Counted from the first letter of the stretch, positions 42,866 to 52,423 are shown. The stretch is 56,115 nt of DNA from Opitutaceae bacterium (GCA_028280945.1 JANQKV010000059.1:1-56115); one strand, 5' to 3'. Translations and numbers: made by a program. Notes: a model not told the origin generated them from the sequence alone.

Positions 42866-44350
42866 GTGCGGTTTGCCCCATTAGTTATCCTCTGCCTGGC
42901 TCCCTTGGGAGTTGGAGCGGATCCTTGCTTTGACGTTTTGGATTATGGTGCCGTCGTTGATCCGGAAATTGACAGTCAATCGGCTTTCCAGGCCGCGATC
43001 GATGCCGCTGGAAAGGCGGGAGGAGGCACGGTTTATGTTCCCCCGGGTGAATACCTGATCAGCGGGGTGGATTTGCGCAGCAACGTGACCCTCAAGGTTG
43101 AGGCGGGGGCTACCATTTATGGCAGCAAGGACCTGGATCGTTATCCTTCGCACCGGGGCACCGGTATCTTTGGCGAGCCCATGGATCGGAAATACCTGAT
43201 CGCGCTGCACGAGGTGGAAAACGTGACGATTTGCGGGATGGGGGTGATCGACGGCCAGGGATTGCATTATTGGGAGGACAACCCGCCCTTGCCGCAGTGG
43301 ATTCGAGCCAAGGACGAGCGGCCCAACGCCCTGCTGGAGGTGACCGATTCGTCCAACGTGGTGATCCGGGATATCACCCTGACCAATTCCCCCCATTGGA
43401 CCTGCCACGTGCTCCACAGTGAGAACGTGGTTATCGATGGGGTTAAGATCATCAACAGCCTGTATGCTCCCAATGCCGATGGAATCGACATCACGGGAAG
43501 CCGGTTGGTGCGCGTCTCCAATTGCGAGATCACAACCTGTGACGACGCCATTGTCCTGAAGACCTGGCAGGGCGGTCTTCCGTGCGAGGACATCGTGGTG
43601 ATGAACTGCACCTTGGAGACCCTGTGCGCGGCGCTTAAACTGGGGACCGAATCCTGGCAGGATTTCCGCCGCATCACCTTCAGCAACTGCACCGTGCGCG
43701 CGGCTTCCCGCTTGTTTGCCATCTACGTCCGGGATGGCGGCACGGCGGAAGACGTCATCGTGTCCAATATCGTGGGAACGACCAAGGCACCTCTTGTATT
43801 AAACCGTCCGATACAACTCATGATTGCCCGGCGGGAGCCTGAAAGTCCGCTGGGAACCATCCGCAACATCTTCATGGAGGGTATCATCTGTAAGACGGAC
43901 GGCCGAATCCTCATGACGGCGGACGAGGGTGGGGTCATGGAGAACATCGTGATGGATCGCATCCACCTGGAGTATCCCTTCATCGAGGATCCGGAGCCGA
44001 TCAGCAGGGTGATCAAGAGCCAACAGTTTCCCCAGGAGCACAAGGACGCCATCCGCGCGCGGGCCGCGGTCGTGGCTACCAATATTTCGGATCTGCAAGT
44101 CCGCCATCTTTCGGTCACGTGGCCTGGTGATGAAGTTTCCGAAGGATGGCGGATCCCGGTTCGGATCATCAATGGTGACTTCGACCTCAAGTATCGGCAC
44201 AACTATGACACTGCGCGGCAGGCCGAGCTGGGTGTACTTTGGGGGCGGGGCCTGCAGGGCGGTCGGTTCATGACCGCGGGATTGGAGAGTTCCAACCCCG
44301 TGGTGCCAGCCTTCCAACTGGCCGATTCGAGCCTTGAGCTGGTGCCCTGA
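42866..44350 (+). CDS. Secreted GH28 family glycosidase (polygalacturonase-like)
   Basis: 494 residues; GTG start at 42866 opens a signal peptide (MRFAPLVILCLAPLGVGA). The pectate-lyase/GH28 beta-helix follows, starting FDVLDYGAVVDPEID. GH28 catalytic residues are in PNADGIDIT (Asp205) and TTCDDAIVLK (Asp226-Asp227). The usual GHG motif is replaced by TLCAALKLGTES, so it belongs to a divergent branch. GH28 enzymes hydrolyse galacturonans or rhamnogalacturonan; this one may act on oligomers or side chains. It is 15 bp before the MFS transporter, an operon with an operator-like site upstream. Confidence 0.88.
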   Translation: MRFAPLVILCLAPLGVGADPCFDVLDYGAVVDPEIDSQSAFQAAIDAAGKAGGGTVYVPPGEYLISGVDLRSNVTLKVEAGATIYGSKDLDRYPSHRGTGIFGEPMDRKYLIALHEVENVTICGMGVIDGQGLHYWEDNPPLPQWIRAKDERPNALLEVTDSSNVVIRDITLTNSPHWTCHVLHSENVVIDGVKIINSLYAPNADGIDITGSRLVRVSNCEITTCDDAIVLKTWQGGLPCEDIVVMNCTLETLCAALKLGTESWQDFRRITFSNCTVRAASRLFAIYVRDGGTAEDVIVSNIVGTTKAPLVLNRPIQLMIARREPESPLGTIRNIFMEGIICKTDGRILMTADEGGVMENIVMDRIHLEYPFIEDPEPISRVIKSQQFPQEHKDAIRARAAVVATNISDLQVRHLSVTWPGDEVSEGWRIPVRIINGDFDLKYRHNYDTARQAELGVLWGRGLQGGRFMTAGLESSNPVVPAFQLADSSLELVP

Positions 44351-44365
44351 ATTGCTCCCCGGATC

Positions 44366-45688
44366 ATGAATCCCAGACTGCTCCTTTGGTCACTCACGTC
44401 AGCCCTCTCGGGCTTTCTCTTTGGATTTGATACCGTTGTCATTTCCGGTGCGGAACAGGCTGTCCAGGAACTGTGGGGCTTGTCCGATGCGATGCACGGT
44501 CTGGTGATCAGCGCGGCCTTGTGGGGCACCGTGCTGGGGGCGGTTTCGGGGAGTTGGCCGGCCGATCGACTCGGCCGCAAAAACACGCTGATCTGGATCG
44601 GGGTGCTTTATTTTGTTTCGGCGGTGGGCTCAGCCATCGCACCCGATCCCTTTACCCTCATGCTCGCCCGTTTCCTTGGCGGCGTGGGCATCGGGGTGTC
44701 AACCGTGGCGGGCCCCCTCTACATCTCGGAAATGGCTCCTCCCCAGCACCGGGGGCGCCTCACCGGCCTGTACCAGTTCAACCTGGTCATCGCCATATTG
44801 GTGGCATTCGCCTCCAACGCCTGGTTGAGCAGCCTGGGGGAGAACGCCTGGCGTTGGATGCTGGGCGTCGAGGCCATTCCGGCGCTTGTTTACACCTTGC
44901 TCTGTCTCAAGGTGGCCGAGAGCCCGCGGTGGTTGATCTTGAATCGCCGGGATTCGGCAGCCGGTCGGAAGGTGCTTCGGCAGATCAATACCGAGGCCAG
45001 CGAGGCGGAAATCGATGCATTGGTGCGGGAGATCGAGGAGTCGGGCACCCACGCCGTCAGCACGCACGGTTTCTTCAACCGAAGACTGCTCACGCCGATC
45101 GTATTGGTCTTCCTGCTCTCGGCCTTCAACCAACTCTCGGGGATCAACGCCGTGCTTTACTTCGCCCCCCGGATTTTTGAGATGACGGGCCTGGGAGAAA
45201 AGGCCGCGCTGCTGCAGTCCATCGGCATCGGCGTGGCCAACGTGGTATTCACTTTCCTGGGACTGAGGTTGATCGACAAGCTCGGGCGGCGAACCCTGCT
45301 GATCATCGGCTCGATCGGATACATCATCTCGCTGGGTCTGTGTGCCTGGTCATTTGCCACCGAAAGCTTCACCTACGTGCCGTATTTTATTTTTGCGTTT
45401 GTGGGGGCGCATTGCATCGGGCAGGGGGTGGTGATCTGGGTGTATATTTCCGAGATCTTCCCGGCCCGGCATCGGGCCCACGGCACGTCCTTCGGGGTAT
45501 CGATCCACTGGGTTTTTGCCGCCGTCATCACCTTGCTGTTCCCGGTGTTTGTGAACGCGGTGCCGCCGCAGCACATCTTTGGCTTCTTCGCTGTCATGAT
45601 GGTGCTCCAATTGATCTGGTCGGCGACGATGGTTCCGGAAACCAAGGGGCGAACCCTGGAGGAGATGGAGAAGACGCTGGGGATTTAA
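44366..45688 (+). CDS. MFS sugar/proton symporter
   Basis: 440 residues, twelve membrane segments, sugar-porter type. GFLFGFDTVVISGAE is the first-helix signature, PADRLGRKNTLI the cytoplasmic loop motif, RFLGGVGIGVSTVAGPLYIS the helix-4/5 signature and PPQHRGRLTGLYQ the following loop. FNQLSGINAVLYFAPRIFE and LRLIDKLGRRTLLI are the second-half motifs, and VPETKGRTLEEME the C-terminal signature. XylE/GalP-like proton-coupled monosaccharide uptake. Downstream of the GH28 gene; probably takes up a sugar released by it. Convergent with the PfkB gene, 16 bp apart. Confidence 0.93.
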   Translation: MNPRLLLWSLTSALSGFLFGFDTVVISGAEQAVQELWGLSDAMHGLVISAALWGTVLGAVSGSWPADRLGRKNTLIWIGVLYFVSAVGSAIAPDPFTLMLARFLGGVGIGVSTVAGPLYISEMAPPQHRGRLTGLYQFNLVIAILVAFASNAWLSSLGENAWRWMLGVEAIPALVYTLLCLKVAESPRWLILNRRDSAAGRKVLRQINTEASEAEIDALVREIEESGTHAVSTHGFFNRRLLTPIVLVFLLSAFNQLSGINAVLYFAPRIFEMTGLGEKAALLQSIGIGVANVVFTFLGLRLIDKLGRRTLLIIGSIGYIISLGLCAWSFATESFTYVPYFIFAFVGAHCIGQGVVIWVYISEIFPARHRAHGTSFGVSIHWVFAAVITLLFPVFVNAVPPQHIFGFFAVMMVLQLIWSATMVPETKGRTLEEMEKTLGI

Positions 45689-45704
45689 CCCGGGGAAGGA
45701 TCGG

Positions 45705-46733
45705 CTACGGAGTGGGGATGAAGCCGAACTCCTGACCCAGGTCCAGACATGCCTGGCGGGAGCCCACGCCGTCACTGGCAGTGGAATCCAACAGGCAGGA
45801 CGCGGCGGCGCACACTCCCAGCTCCAGGGCGGAGGCCAGGGAACCACGATCGTGCAAGGCACTGACCAAACCCGCACAAAAGGCGTCGCCGGCCCCGACC
45901 GCCCCGGCAATGCGCTGCGAGGGAAGGTTAACCCGGCCCTGCCAGAATTCCTCGCCAGATCGCTTCAAGGCGTAGGCTCCGGTGGGGAAGTGAATCACAA
46001 CCAGGGTGGTATCACCTTGGTCATGCAATTGCCGGGCGGCTTCCCGCAAGAGGGGGAGTTGGACTTCGCCGTCGATCATGACCTCACGGCCGGTGGCTTT
46101 CTGGGCTTCCCACTCATTGAGCACCAACACATCAACGTGGGGCAGGACGGCGCGCACCGCGGAGGCATAAGTGGTGGATTCAGCGGAAACCATGTCGGTT
46201 ACGGTCACATGTCCGCTCGACCGGGCGGCCTCCAGAACCCGGGCGAATCCGTTGTTTCCCTGGTCGTCCAAGGCGTCCAAGCGGTCCAACAACATGAAGT
46301 ATCCCAAGTAGAACATGCGATGCCGGGAACCCGTAAAATCGAAGTGTTCCCGGTCCAGCAAGGCGTTGGCCCCGCGGTGGTGGAAGAACGTGCGACGTCC
46401 GGTCGACTCCACTGTCATGACATCCGTATAGGAGGTGCTGGCGATCGTTGTAGTGCGGATGCCCGCCGGGTTGATGCCGTGACGATCGAGGTCCGTGCGA
46501 ATGAACCGGCCGGCCTCGTCATCACCAACCAGGCCCACGGCCGCCAACGGAAAATCGACCTTCAGGTTGGCGAGGTCCTTGAGCACGTTGTAGGGGCCGC
46601 CGCCATTGCCCTCCACCCGGTCGCGCACGGTGGCCAGCGCATCCTGCTCGGGCCAGTGGTCGATGGTCTTGACCCGGTCGATGATGAAGTTGCCTCCGGC
46701 GAGGAGGCCGCGGCGGCTTTCATCGAGGTTCAT
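45705..46733 (-). CDS. PfkB-family sugar kinase
   Basis: 342 residues. GGNFIIDRVKTID opens the Rossmann-like fold; GNGGGPYNVLKDLANL is the first PfkB signature region with a substrate-binding Gly-Gly; AGAVGAGDAFCAGLVSAL is the second with the anion hole and catalytic Asp. Substrate of the family is a ketose or nucleoside; the neighbours (isomerase and aldolase) imply a ketose phosphorylated before aldol cleavage. The start overlaps the isomerase stop by 4 bp (ATGA). It is the last gene of the triad. Confidence 0.92.
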   Translation of the reverse strand: MNLDESRRGLLAGGNFIIDRVKTIDHWPEQDALATVRDRVEGNGGGPYNVLKDLANLKVDFPLAAVGLVGDDEAGRFIRTDLDRHGINPAGIRTTTIASTSYTDVMTVESTGRRTFFHHRGANALLDREHFDFTGSRHRMFYLGYFMLLDRLDALDDQGNNGFARVLEAARSSGHVTVTDMVSAESTTYASAVRAVLPHVDVLVLNEWEAQKATGREVMIDGEVQLPLLREAARQLHDQGDTTLVVIHFPTGAYALKRSGEEFWQGRVNLPSQRIAGAVGAGDAFCAGLVSALHDRGSLASALELGVCAAASCLLDSTASDGVGSRQACLDLGQEFGFIPTP

Positions 46734-47302
46734 GCCGGTTCCGAAAGCAGGCGTACGATTGCCGGTTCGTCTTCCTCGATATCGGGAAACCGGCCCACAC
46801 TGGGATCCACGAACAGGTTGTCGTTGGCATCGTCATTGGCGGTGGAGACCTCGCCAATGATGCATTCCTCACTGGTCGGCCAAAACGCATGCCAGATTCC
46901 GGGAACGAGGGTGACGCGTTCACCGGACTCGAGGTGCAACAGATCGCCGGAAACCAAGGTGCGGGGCAGGCGATTGACCTGTACCGAAAATTCCCTGCCA
47001 GCGGAATCGTCAGGATGGTCCGGCCAGAGCTGCAGGGCGAGCCGGCCGGACCGGCAAATGATGTCCTCCTTCTTTAATCGGTGGGTGTGGGCGGGCGTGG
47101 TTTGGTTGCGACGGGCATACATCAGCTTTTCGCAATATTCGGGTTCCTCCGCGAGATTCACCAGCACGAGACCCTGGTGATCGAAGTCGAGGAGGCCAAA
47201 GTCGGTGACATCCCAGGCAGGGTTGGGCGGAAGGTGCCAGTGGTGTGCCTCGAAGCAGGCGGATGCCTGGCGAACGGCTCGATTGATCTGGGAGCGTTGC
47301 AT
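46730..47302 (-). CDS. D-lyxose/D-mannose-type sugar isomerase (cupin)
   Basis: 190 residues. MYARRNQTTPAHTHRLKKED carries the metal-binding His-x-His and Glu of the D-lyxose isomerase cupin family; LHLESGERVTLVPGIWHAFW carries the second set, including the late His; EECIIGEVSTANDDANDN is the family C-terminal block. It interconverts an aldose and a ketose. Located between the aldolase and the kinase, it would supply the kinase with ketose. The gap to the aldolase gene is 9 bp. The sugar itself is unknown; lyxose, mannose or a pectic sugar such as apiose are candidates. Confidence 0.87.
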   Translation of the reverse strand: MQRSQINRAVRQASACFEAHHWHLPPNPAWDVTDFGLLDFDHQGLVLVNLAEEPEYCEKLMYARRNQTTPAHTHRLKKEDIICRSGRLALQLWPDHPDDSAGREFSVQVNRLPRTLVSGDLLHLESGERVTLVPGIWHAFWPTSEECIIGEVSTANDDANDNLFVDPSVGRFPDIEEDEPAIVRLLSEPA

Positions 47303-47311
47303 CGGAATTGA

Positions 47312-48355
47312 TCAGCGGTAGCGCAGGCTGGTCTTGGTGCGGCGCAGGTCCTGCTGCAGATGGCGCGCGGGTTTCACGCCCAGCTTGGCAAGGTCACCGT
47401 GATAGGCCTTCACCGCCTCGACCGGATCGACCTGCTCATCGGCAATGAGACGAAGGTAGCGCACAAAGGTCAGCGGGTGGTCGGAAAGGTTGATCTTGCG
47501 GCCGAAGAGGGCGACCCGGGCACCGTATTTGCGGGCGTCGGCGAGCAATTGAAACGCGTCGAGAGTGGTGCCGGCGCTGCCCCCCAGAATGCCCACGATG
47601 AGGCGGGAGTCGTAAGCCACCAACTCCTCCAAGGGACCGGGGCCATTGTAGGGAATCTTGAGGAAGATGGGGCGTTGCACGGAGGTCACCCCGGCCAGCG
47701 TGCGAATGATGTGGTCATTGAGGAATCCCGCGATTCGCTCCGACTTGATGCCCGGATCCACGTTGGGATTGAACAGCTCCAGGAAGTGCCGGAATCCCTT
47801 GCGCTCCGCCTCATGGCGAAACGCAGCGTATTCGGTCAACGCCTTGTAGTCCCAATCCAGGTCATTGGTGAAGGTGATCGAATAAAGGCCGAGGTCGGCC
47901 CCGGTTACCGGGCGGGTGTGATCGTCGGTGAGGCGACCATACTTCATGTGGTCGATGGTGGCCGTGCGAAAGGCGCGCGAAGGCTCGGAGGGATAGGCCC
48001 CTCCCCGGACAGCCCAGATGTCCGAGGTGTCATTGGCCCGGGCAGCTGGAGTGATGGAGGAATTCCGGAACAGTCCCTCGGTCATGGCCAACTGCTCCAG
48101 GTTGGAAGCCGAAAGCAGCACGATGTCGACGAGCCCCTGGTGGATGACCTCACGGATCTGCTGTCGGTATTCCTCCAGGGTTTTAAAGCACCCCTCGGAT
48201 TCATTGTAGCGGTGGCCACAGGCCTTGCCCGCCGGTCCCGGGGCGGTGATGCCAAAGGCCATGTCGGCGTCCTTGGCATCGGCAATGATGAATTCCTTGC
48301 TGCCGGAAGGATCCGTCAAAATTGATGTCAGTTTGCGATCTAGCGATTTGAGCAT
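47312..48355 (-). CDS. Class I (DeoC/LacD-like) aldolase
   Basis: 347 residues, no signal peptide. RPIFLKIPYNGPGPLEELVA carries the Schiff-base Lys in the LKIPY strand; LIVGILGGSAGTTLDAFQLL and YGARVALFGRKINLSDHP are the later barrel strands of class I aldolases (LacD, DeoC and FbaB group). The N-terminal half (FIIADAKDADMAFGIT) also fits a TIM barrel. It would cleave the ketose phosphate made by the kinase. First gene of the triad; the isomerase follows after 9 bp. Exact substrate unknown. Confidence 0.78.
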   Translation of the reverse strand: MLKSLDRKLTSILTDPSGSKEFIIADAKDADMAFGITAPGPAGKACGHRYNESEGCFKTLEEYRQQIREVIHQGLVDIVLLSASNLEQLAMTEGLFRNSSITPAARANDTSDIWAVRGGAYPSEPSRAFRTATIDHMKYGRLTDDHTRPVTGADLGLYSITFTNDLDWDYKALTEYAAFRHEAERKGFRHFLELFNPNVDPGIKSERIAGFLNDHIIRTLAGVTSVQRPIFLKIPYNGPGPLEELVAYDSRLIVGILGGSAGTTLDAFQLLADARKYGARVALFGRKINLSDHPLTFVRYLRLIADEQVDPVEAVKAYHGDLAKLGVKPARHLQQDLRRTKTSLRYR

Positions 48356-48628
48356 GAATCAAGAAAGCTGCTGAAGAGTAGCGGGGAAAGAGATCATGCG
48401 CGAGTCCAGCCATCCACGCCAAGATTTCCTGGAGACGATTTCCCTTGGTCTTCCATTTCCAGTCGTCGGCTGGAAAGCGAGTTACCGGCAGGCCCTAGCT
48501 GTTGTAGAAGTAATGTTCTCGGGATCGTTCCTCCACGCATGCCGGACACAGCTTCGGATATTCAGTTTCCGGGCATGTCCGAGCCCATCGGGCCGGGGTG
48601 CAAATGCTGGTTGTGCCGAGGGTCTGCC
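48356..48628. other. Intergenic region before the aldolase triad
   Basis: 273 bases between two minus-strand genes. CTAGCTGTTGT at 48495-48505 is a weak match (three differences) to the CTAAC-N-GTTAG pattern. Nothing else stands out. Confidence 0.35.
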
Positions 48629-50827
48629 TCATTTCTCAAACCGCAGCCACCGTCCGCTGTAGGCATCGAGATGAATGGGGGCGTTCAGGTTGAGCTCCTC
48701 TCCGGAAATAAGGTCGGTGACCGAAGCGTATTCGTAGTGCCTGAACTGCAGTTGAACGTGCCGGGCTTCGTTGTCGTTGATGAAGAAGTAGTGGTCGGCC
48801 TCGTCGGCGGCGAGCCGATACACGTAGGCCCCTTCACAGCTGTAGGGTGACACCAAGCCGCCCATCAGATGCTCCACCGTCCAGGATTCCATGAAGGAAT
48901 TGCCGGGTTTCCTCATGGCAAAGGAGGAGTCGGGGGCCAACAGCACTGCCGTGCCCTCGCCCAGTTTGTTTTCCGTCACGGCCGGCAGGCCGGAGGCGAG
49001 GATCTCGACGACTTCGGCGGATTGGGGGGTGATTTCCATGAAGAAGCCATCCAACTCATGCCCCAGCAGTTTCTGCGGACCATTGTTGGAATACTGGAAG
49101 TCCATGATGGAGGCACCAAAGACCTTCTCGAAGGGGGTGCCCGGGCCCGTCTTCAAGACCCTGCCCTGGGCATCCCACCAGGCACCCGGGGCGTCCAGGA
49201 CCAGCCGCCCGCCCTGGCGAACGTAGTCCTCAAACAAGGGGAACAACTCGTCGTTGATGGCCGACTGAGCGGGCAGGTAGATCACCTTGTAGCGTTTCCC
49301 GAGGCCTTTTTTCAGATCCGTCGGAGTGACGTGTTCCCAGGGGATGTTGTGTTCGATCAGAGCCCGGCTGATTCCGATGCGGGCCTTTACCGGGTAGTGT
49401 TTAAACTGTGTCCGTCCGGGGCCGGCGACGGCCGCCCAGATGGCTTCATTGTCCCAGTTGTGGAAGACACCAACGTAGGGCTCCTTATGGGCGCCCCAAA
49501 TCTCATCCCGGTATTTGTTGGCCGCCTTCGCAATTTTCCCGGCCCGAATCGCCCGGGGGCTCGGTTCCATTTGCCGGTTGAGCAAGGCATATTCCCCGGA
49601 CTCCCAACCAGCCTCGCGGTAGTTCCATGACCAGAGGCCGACGCCCTTGAAGCCTCCGGCCAGATAGGAGAGCAACAATTGTGTCATTGTGCCCTCGTTC
49701 ACGGTGTAGCCGGGCGTCTCAAACTGGGACATGACATTCCACCCCTTGCCACCTGAGAGCTGCTGGGGCCCCCCCGTGCTTTCCCAAGTCGAAGCCCATC
49801 CGCCCTTGAACCAATCGGTGGCGATGGAGGACTGCATATAGATGCAGGGAGCCACCTCATAGCCCACCTCCTCAAAATGCCACGCCAGGTGGATGGAGGG
49901 GTAGAAGGATCCGCGGTCCTTCATGGTTTCGGCGATGCCTTCCATGTCGGTCGCCCGGGAGGAAAAGGGCAGAAACAAACCCATTTCTCCTCCGGCCCGG
50001 GTTGGCTGCTCCGGATAAATATTCTGCTTCCAGAATTCCACGTTCTCAAGATAGCGATCCGCCTTGTAACGCAGGATGTCCCGCACCTTGCCATACTCCC
50101 GGCCGTTCTTGGGGACGATAACGTATGCCTTGTCGGGGTTGTATTCGATCACCTCGGAACTCTCGAAATCCGCCCACGATTCATAGGGTCGGCCGATCCC
50201 CACCTCATACCGGTTCCAGTTGCGGTTGAGTTCCTCAATGTCGCCGTATTTCTGCTTCACCCACGCCTTGAAGGGAGCTTCGTCGAAGTCGCGAAGATAG
50301 GCATCCGCGCGATGGGGATAGACCTCGTAGTTGTCCGGGTTGGGCAGCGGGTCCCGCCACGTCGATAGATGTTTATAGAGCACCTGTGTTTGATGCTCGA
50401 CCATCTTGGGATTCTCCCGGGCTTCCGGGATCGGCATATCCTCCGGAAGACCAAGTTTGCCGAGCAGTTCAGGGGTGATGTCCTCCCAGCCTCCCTCGCC
50501 ATACCAGAAGGGAATGATGCCTTCCTCCAGCGCGATTCGCAGGGTCTCCCGCCGCGGCCACTCCGGCGTTCCCATGGTCTGCTTGAGGTTGGTGAATCCC
50601 AACTCCTTCATCAGGCGAAAGTGCTTCCGCAAATCCGCTTCCGTCGCTCCAGCCCAGGGCAGGAACACCACCCCGTAGGGCATGGGCGCCAGCTTCCGGA
50701 ATTTCTGCTGCATGGGGCTGTCATGCATGCTGTCGTACAGATCGTGGTAGAACTCGTCCTTTTCACCGAAGGAGAAACAGGCGGTGAGGGAGGCGATCGA
50801 GATGTGAACAAACTTGGTGAATTTCAT
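48629..50827 (-). CDS. Secreted GH42-like beta-galactosidase family protein
   Basis: 732 residues with a short signal peptide (FVHISIASLTACFSFGE). The barrel domain (about 45-440) has MKELGFTNLKQTMGTPEW, FKAWVKQKYGDIEELNRNW and YESWADF, which match the GH42 pattern (RLKERYGTLEALNxxW...WSDF). A trimerisation-like domain (about 465-640, VIYLPAQSAINDELFPLFED, VRQGGRLVLDAPG) and a C-terminal beta domain follow. The classic NE acid/base dipeptide before FKxW is not evident, so catalytic residues may differ. Probably acts on galactan side chains. Upstream it shares a promoter region with the GH28 gene at 51050. Confidence 0.8.
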   Translation of the reverse strand: MKFTKFVHISIASLTACFSFGEKDEFYHDLYDSMHDSPMQQKFRKLAPMPYGVVFLPWAGATEADLRKHFRLMKELGFTNLKQTMGTPEWPRRETLRIALEEGIIPFWYGEGGWEDITPELLGKLGLPEDMPIPEARENPKMVEHQTQVLYKHLSTWRDPLPNPDNYEVYPHRADAYLRDFDEAPFKAWVKQKYGDIEELNRNWNRYEVGIGRPYESWADFESSEVIEYNPDKAYVIVPKNGREYGKVRDILRYKADRYLENVEFWKQNIYPEQPTRAGGEMGLFLPFSSRATDMEGIAETMKDRGSFYPSIHLAWHFEEVGYEVAPCIYMQSSIATDWFKGGWASTWESTGGPQQLSGGKGWNVMSQFETPGYTVNEGTMTQLLLSYLAGGFKGVGLWSWNYREAGWESGEYALLNRQMEPSPRAIRAGKIAKAANKYRDEIWGAHKEPYVGVFHNWDNEAIWAAVAGPGRTQFKHYPVKARIGISRALIEHNIPWEHVTPTDLKKGLGKRYKVIYLPAQSAINDELFPLFEDYVRQGGRLVLDAPGAWWDAQGRVLKTGPGTPFEKVFGASIMDFQYSNNGPQKLLGHELDGFFMEITPQSAEVVEILASGLPAVTENKLGEGTAVLLAPDSSFAMRKPGNSFMESWTVEHLMGGLVSPYSCEGAYVYRLAADEADHYFFINDNEARHVQLQFRHYEYASVTDLISGEELNLNAPIHLDAYSGRWLRFEK

Positions 50828-50946
50828 GCGGAAGGGGGTGGGGGTTGTTTCGGGGAAAGGAGGATGGGGACTGGCAACGTGTTTTACCGAATAGCGCAGG
50901 GTTCATTCGCTATCGACATCTCAATCGAAGCAACCCGCGGCTATGT

Positions 50947-50957
50947 CTAACTGTTAG
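50947..50957. promoter_or_regulatory. CTAAC-N-GTTAG palindrome (candidate operator)
   Basis: CTAACTGTTAG, a perfect 5-bp inverted repeat with a T centre, in the 222-bp region between the divergent GH42 and GH28 genes: 119 bp from the former start and 92 bp from the latter. Confidence 0.7.
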
Positions 50958-51049
50958 GCTTCCAAGGTGCTAGCGAGCGTTCGAAACCGTGTTTTTTCTC
51001 AAACGCAGTTTCATTCAGATCCCCAGACTTAGCCAGCCCTCAACGAATT

Positions 51050-52390
51050 ATGGCCCAATATCTTATCACCGATTATGGTGCAACGGGTGACGGAGCGACC
51101 AACAACGCTCCCTTCATCCAGGAAGCCATTGAGGCCTGTCATGCGAATGGAGGAGGCCGGGTGGTGATCCCCGCGGGAGGGGTTTTTTGCTCCGGCACGA
51201 TCAACCTGAAGTCAGGGGTGGAGGTTCATTTCGAAAATGGGGCCCGCTTGCAGGCGAGCCATGCCGAGTCCGATTACGAAGTCGGAAATTGGGCGGGAGT
51301 CTACGGAGGCAGTTCGGGTGGGTTTTTGATTCAGGCCTTTGATGCCGACCATATCAGCCTGACAGGTCGTGGTATTATCGACGGCCAGGCCGAGATGTTC
51401 ATGGATGGCTGGTGGACGGATGACGGCGAGTTCATCAAGAAACCGAGGGCGTTTCGGCCGCGGGTCATCGGTCTGTTTGGCTGCAAGGGCATCGGCATTC
51501 GGGACCTTACCATTCAAAACGCCGCCCAGTGGACCTGCCACCTCACGGGGTGTGAGGATGTGGTGATCCATGCCATCAGCATCCGCAATGGCCTGGATAT
51601 TCCCAACTGTGACGGGATAGATCCGGACCACTGTCGCAATGTCAGAATCAGCGATTGCCATATTGAGGCGGGTGACGATGGCATCGTGATCAAGACCACC
51701 AAGGAGCACGCCGGATATGGTCCGTCGGAGAACATCACCATCACGGGATGCACCGTGGTGAGCACTTCATCGGCCATCAAGATCGGCACGGAAACCAATG
51801 ATCCGATTCGCGACGTCACGGTCACGGGCTGTGTGATCAAACGATCCCACCGGGGGCTTTCCATCCAGGTGCGGGATCATGGCATCGTGGAAAATGTGAT
51901 CTTCTCCAACTGCATCGTGGAGACCCGCAATTTCCACAAGAAGTATTGGGGTAACGGCGAGGCGGTCTATATCACCGTCGCCCGTCGACACGACGACGAG
52001 GAACTGGGGCTGATTCGAAAGATCGTTTGTCAGAACATCATATTCCGCGGGGAAAACGGGGTCTTCATTTGTGGCACCGAGCCTGATCATATCCAGGATG
52101 TGTCACTCCTGGACATCAATGGGACGATCAAGAAGGTGAGCCAGTTCCCGGTCGATTTTTACGACATGCGGCCCCGGCATTCCCAGGAACATGGCGGACT
52201 GGAAAAAGGCAAGCTGAGTGGCATCACTGCTCGATACGTCGACCGGCTCACCGTGCGCAACTGTGGCATCCGGTTTGAAGGCGTGGAGCTCCACCACTGG
52301 AAAGGCTCCATTGACACCGAGAACGTGGAAGACCTCGTGCTGGAGGATTTCCGCTCGGATGACGACGGCTCGGTGGTGCTCGAGCGATAA
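51050..52390 (+). CDS. GH28 family protein without signal peptide
   Basis: 446 residues starting MAQYLITDYGATGDGATNNA, the mature GH28 beginning, with no signal peptide or membrane segment. A cytoplasmic location is predicted. Catalytic residues: IPNCDGIDPD (Asp188), EAGDDGIVIK (Asp209-Asp210). The GHG motif is replaced by STSSAIKIGTET, as in the secreted GH28. Parallel beta-helix repeats such as NITITGCTV, DVTVTGCVI and NVIFSNCIV continue to residue 300. An intracellular GH28 would act on imported oligogalacturonides. Followed convergently by the LacI gene. Confidence 0.87.
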   Translation: MAQYLITDYGATGDGATNNAPFIQEAIEACHANGGGRVVIPAGGVFCSGTINLKSGVEVHFENGARLQASHAESDYEVGNWAGVYGGSSGGFLIQAFDADHISLTGRGIIDGQAEMFMDGWWTDDGEFIKKPRAFRPRVIGLFGCKGIGIRDLTIQNAAQWTCHLTGCEDVVIHAISIRNGLDIPNCDGIDPDHCRNVRISDCHIEAGDDGIVIKTTKEHAGYGPSENITITGCTVVSTSSAIKIGTETNDPIRDVTVTGCVIKRSHRGLSIQVRDHGIVENVIFSNCIVETRNFHKKYWGNGEAVYITVARRHDDEELGLIRKIVCQNIIFRGENGVFICGTEPDHIQDVSLLDINGTIKKVSQFPVDFYDMRPRHSQEHGGLEKGKLSGITARYVDRLTVRNCGIRFEGVELHHWKGSIDTENVEDLVLEDFRSDDDGSVVLER

Positions 52391-52423
52391 AGGCAACCGG
52401 TCTGCCGATGCGACGGCTCGAAT

